In this document: piece after piece, positions 62,062 through 64,000 of the stretch
Layout of the letters: every line of letters starts with the position of its first letter
Position numbering within the stretch: the stretch's first letter is position 1
DNA from: an uncultured Collinsella sp.
GTDB lineage: Bacteria > Actinomycetota > Coriobacteriia > Coriobacteriales > Coriobacteriaceae
Assembly (NCBI GenBank): GCA_902495545.1
Contig: CABUXM010000002.1
Location: 1-64,000, forward strand
Reading direction: 5' to 3'
Length of the DNA: 64,000 bases
Program-made: the position numbers and the translations under genes
The notes under the pieces: generated by a model
Told to the model about the DNA's origin: nothing
Seen by the model: the letters and a program-made list of their open reading frames with translations, nothing else
The model's database searches: none

Positions 62062-62079
62062 TGTTAGCCACGGCTCACA
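62062..62079. promoter_or_regulatory. 18-bp palindromic site between the ABC operon and AraC gene
   Basis: TGTTAGCCACGGCTCACA matches the reverse complement of the site at 58338-58355 at 14 of 18 positions, keeping the GTTAGCCA-GGCT core. It lies midway in the divergent promoter region. Confidence 0.5.
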
Positions 62080-62122
62080 ATCGAGCCAGGCGTGGACGTT
62101 TCTGCAAAGGAAAGGGACGCTT

Positions 62123-63127
62123 TTGCAAATACGGCGGGCAGCGACCGACATAACCGAGCTCTACGCACCGCAATTTGAGCAGTTTGGCCTGGAGCTTACC
62201 GGCAAGGGCGCCGTCTTTACCGGCGAGGTGGCAAACGACCGGGCGCACGGCCGCGCATGGATCATGCCTCTCTCCCCTGCCTGCATCGTCATGGAGCATT
62301 TCATCACCCCGACGCGCGATATGTACCTGGCCGAATACACACCCGAGCCATACGCCTGCGTGAGCGAAGTCAGCGCGCCCACACTTACATGCATGCCCGA
62401 GGCTGGCATAACGCCCGCGAACCTCAAACCATTGCATGGACCGTGGCCAAACAATGCCGTTTGCAGCTTTATCCAAGATAGCTGTGGCGAGGAATTAAGC
62501 CCGCTGTTTGCGGGGGAGCTCTATCACTCGCGCTCGGTGCTCTTTTTGCCTGGATATTTTGACGAACTGGAGCACCGCTATCCCACCGAGTTCGCGGGAA
62601 CCTTTGAGGCGTTTGCCGAGCCATGGCACGAGGAGGCGACGTCTGCCATCTGCCACACGCTGCGCCGGATTAACGAGGACCGCGCCCGCACCGTAGGCGG
62701 ACGCGTCTATATGCAGGGCATCGTGGAGACCATGGTCGCGGAGCTCGCCTGTTCGCGCGCGGCCCACAAGCAGGCGCGGCAGGCGGCAGACACACGCGTC
62801 AGCATAACCATTGCCGAAGAAGCAACGGCAATGATTGAGCGCGCGCTCGACAAAGGCAGACGTGTGGGTATCAACGAGGTGGCCGAGAGGCTCTACACAA
62901 GCCGCTCCAAACTATGCGCCACCTTTAAGGCCCAAACTGGCGAGCCCTTGGGCGCCTACATTCGCAGACGCCGTATGGAGCGAGCACAGGACCTTTTGGC
63001 AGATAGCGCGCTCACGATAGCGCAGGTGGCAGAACGTCTAGGCTACCCTCAGCAGGCCGCCTTCGCCCAAGCCTTCAAACAATACACCGGCATGACACCC
63101 ACGGCTTGGCGAAGCAAGTATCGCTAA
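62123..63127 (+). CDS. AraC-family transcription regulator
   Basis: A 334-residue regulator with a C-terminal AraC double helix-turn-helix (about 240-334: GRRVGINEVAERLYTSRSKL, then LTIAQVAERLGYPQQAAFAQ and AFKQYTGMTPTAWRSKYR). The N-terminal ~200 residues are a beta-rich sensor with no clear family. The start is TTG 62123 after AAAGGGA, the first family-like position. It is divergent from the ABC pair and probably activates it, as YbtA does for ybtPQ. The ligand is unknown. Confidence 0.9.
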   Translation: MQIRRAATDITELYAPQFEQFGLELTGKGAVFTGEVANDRAHGRAWIMPLSPACIVMEHFITPTRDMYLAEYTPEPYACVSEVSAPTLTCMPEAGITPANLKPLHGPWPNNAVCSFIQDSCGEELSPLFAGELYHSRSVLFLPGYFDELEHRYPTEFAGTFEAFAEPWHEEATSAICHTLRRINEDRARTVGGRVYMQGIVETMVAELACSRAAHKQARQAADTRVSITIAEEATAMIERALDKGRRVGINEVAERLYTSRSKLCATFKAQTGEPLGAYIRRRRMERAQDLLADSALTIAQVAERLGYPQQAAFAQAFKQYTGMTPTAWRSKYR

Positions 63128-63191
63128 GGCCCAAGCTCCCTGGCCGTAACGGAGCGATTAATTAGCCGCCGCCCGTCAGCTCACCCAGGAT

Positions 63192-64000
63192 CTAAACGTC
63201 AAGATGCGCACAATCAAGCGCCTTTTTGATAAGAGGGACAGATCGATCAGCCAAATACAACGGAATGTTGAGCACCCCGTCGTCGAGCTTTAGGTTCTTA
63301 AGCGAGTAGCGGACCCTCAATGGAGTCGTCTCCGCATGCTTGTCGGCATAGTACTTAAGGCTCTTGGAATAAACGACCTCTCCCGATTTGACCTCGACGG
63401 GAACGATTTCGTTTCCGACTTGAATCAAAAAATCGACTTCGTGCTTCGGCTTCTCGTTTGTCCAATAACGCGGAGCAGCATCTAACTGTGAAAGTAATGC
63501 CTGAAGCACATAGTTCTCGGCGAACGAACCTTTGAACTCCGAAAATAGCGCATCCGAGATGGCAAAAGCGGACGCATCCAGCCTTGCCATGCGGCGCAGC
63601 AAGCCGACATCAAGACAGTAGACTTTAAATGCCTTGAGGTCATCGTACGCAGAGAGCGGCACACCACCGGCAGCATTAAGGCGAACCGCCGTGATGAGCC
63701 CAGCATCGGCAAGCCATTCCAGAGCATCCTCGTATTCTCGAGCACGAGCCCCCTCGCGCACCGCACCCCAAACGAACTTTTTGTTCTCGCGCGCCAACTG
63801 AGCTGGAATCGAGTTCCATATTTGCGAAAGCTTGGCGAACTGCGCACGGCCACCATGCTTGGCAAAATCGCGCTCGTAGGAATCCAAGAGATCAGACAAC
63901 ACCTTATCGACCTGAACGATATCGCCCGTCTCCACCCACCGGCCAAGAGCCTCTGGCATGCCGCCGCATGCAAAATAACGACGAAGATGCTCGACGAGAC
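63192..64000 (-). CDS. AAA_14/DUF4143-family ATPase, C-terminal part (gene runs off the window)
   Basis: The frame is open to the window edge; the visible ~269 residues are the lid and C-terminal DUF4143 part. EHLRRYFACGGMPEALGRWV is the family hinge, EYEDALEWLADAGLITAVRL the winged-helix part, and FAENYVLQALLSQLDAAPRY with KHEVDFLIQVGNEIVPVEVK the nuclease-like domain (the Asp and the V-E-V-K). The ATP-binding part lies outside. It is the second member of this family in the window (first at 11048-12313), but the two are clearly divergent. Confidence 0.85.
   Translation of the reverse strand, partial: LVEHLRRYFACGGMPEALGRWVETGDIVQVDKVLSDLLDSYERDFAKHGGRAQFAKLSQIWNSIPAQLARENKKFVWGAVREGARAREYEDALEWLADAGLITAVRLNAAGGVPLSAYDDLKAFKVYCLDVGLLRRMARLDASAFAISDALFSEFKGSFAENYVLQALLSQLDAAPRYWTNEKPKHEVDFLIQVGNEIVPVEVKSGEVVYSKSLKYYADKHAETTPLRVRYSLKNLKLDDGVLNIPLYLADRSVPLIKKALDCAHLDV

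Overview
This is a GC-rich (about 60 percent) chromosomal window that most resembles a gut-dwelling member of the Coriobacteriia (Collinsella-like Actinobacteria). This is inferred from the actinobacterial order rplM-rpsI-glmM, a BTAD-type activator, MurT/GatD peptidoglycan amidation, type III glutamine synthetase, many PTS and fermentation enzymes, and GC-ending codons. There is no rRNA, no CRISPR array and no complete phage or insertion sequence. RNA genes are one tRNA-Glu and one tmRNA.

Layout. 1-8.6 kb: tail of an unknown gene, a perfect bidirectional terminator, then a leftward carbohydrate operon (LevR-like regulator, mannose/fructose-type PTS EIIB-C-D-A, GH172 glycosidase, ROK sugar kinase) that reads as a fructose-oligosaccharide or difructose-anhydride locus. 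8.6-12.8 kb: accessory block with an HEPN-like protein, a frameshifted DUF4365-type nuclease-domain gene, an AAA/DUF4143 ATPase and a GyrI-like remnant. 12.8-18.2 kb: guaA, type I asparaginase, an XRE regulator facing an unknown gene across a 24-bp palindrome, a DUF1648 membrane protein, ychF. 18.2-28.6 kb: alpha-glucoside module (GH4 phospho-glucosidase, EIICB, divergent dehydrogenase, GntR regulator with matching operators), a polyferredoxin, a gldA-like gene with an apparent internal deletion, intact gldA and an iron alcohol dehydrogenase. 28.6-33.1 kb: two helical-repeat proteins and a one-chain MurT-GatD fusion, then tRNA-Glu. 33.1-33.7 kb: a duplicated tRNA 3' end and a MITE-like element.

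33.7-48 kb: type III glutamine synthetase, a metF / split-metH operon in which the MetH reactivation domain is a separate gene, a UPF0210 protein, a 134-bp nested palindrome, a methyltransferase with divergent codon use, yhbY, and a 999-residue AAA/BTAD activator. 47-51.2 kb: amino-sugar node (nagB, EIIA-Glc, glmM) beside rplM-rpsI. 51.2-55.8 kb: patatin, a repeat-rich patch, tmRNA, a small unknown gene, an AT-rich secreted protein followed in frame after a stop by a membrane anchor, and a PIN/RelB-type toxin-antitoxin pair. 55.8-63.1 kb: DUF6110 plus P1B-type ATPase, and a heterodimeric ABC exporter divergent from an AraC regulator; both operons carry the same 18-bp palindrome upstream. The window ends inside a second AAA/DUF4143 ATPase.

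How the genes work together. Sugars enter through two PTS systems. The alpha-glucoside EIICB lacks an EIIA, which the separate EIIA-Glc at 48 kb can supply. The GH172, GH4 and ROK enzymes convert imported sugars to glycolytic intermediates, and the glycerol and iron alcohol dehydrogenases fit fermentative redox balance. The metal/ABC region looks like one regulon.
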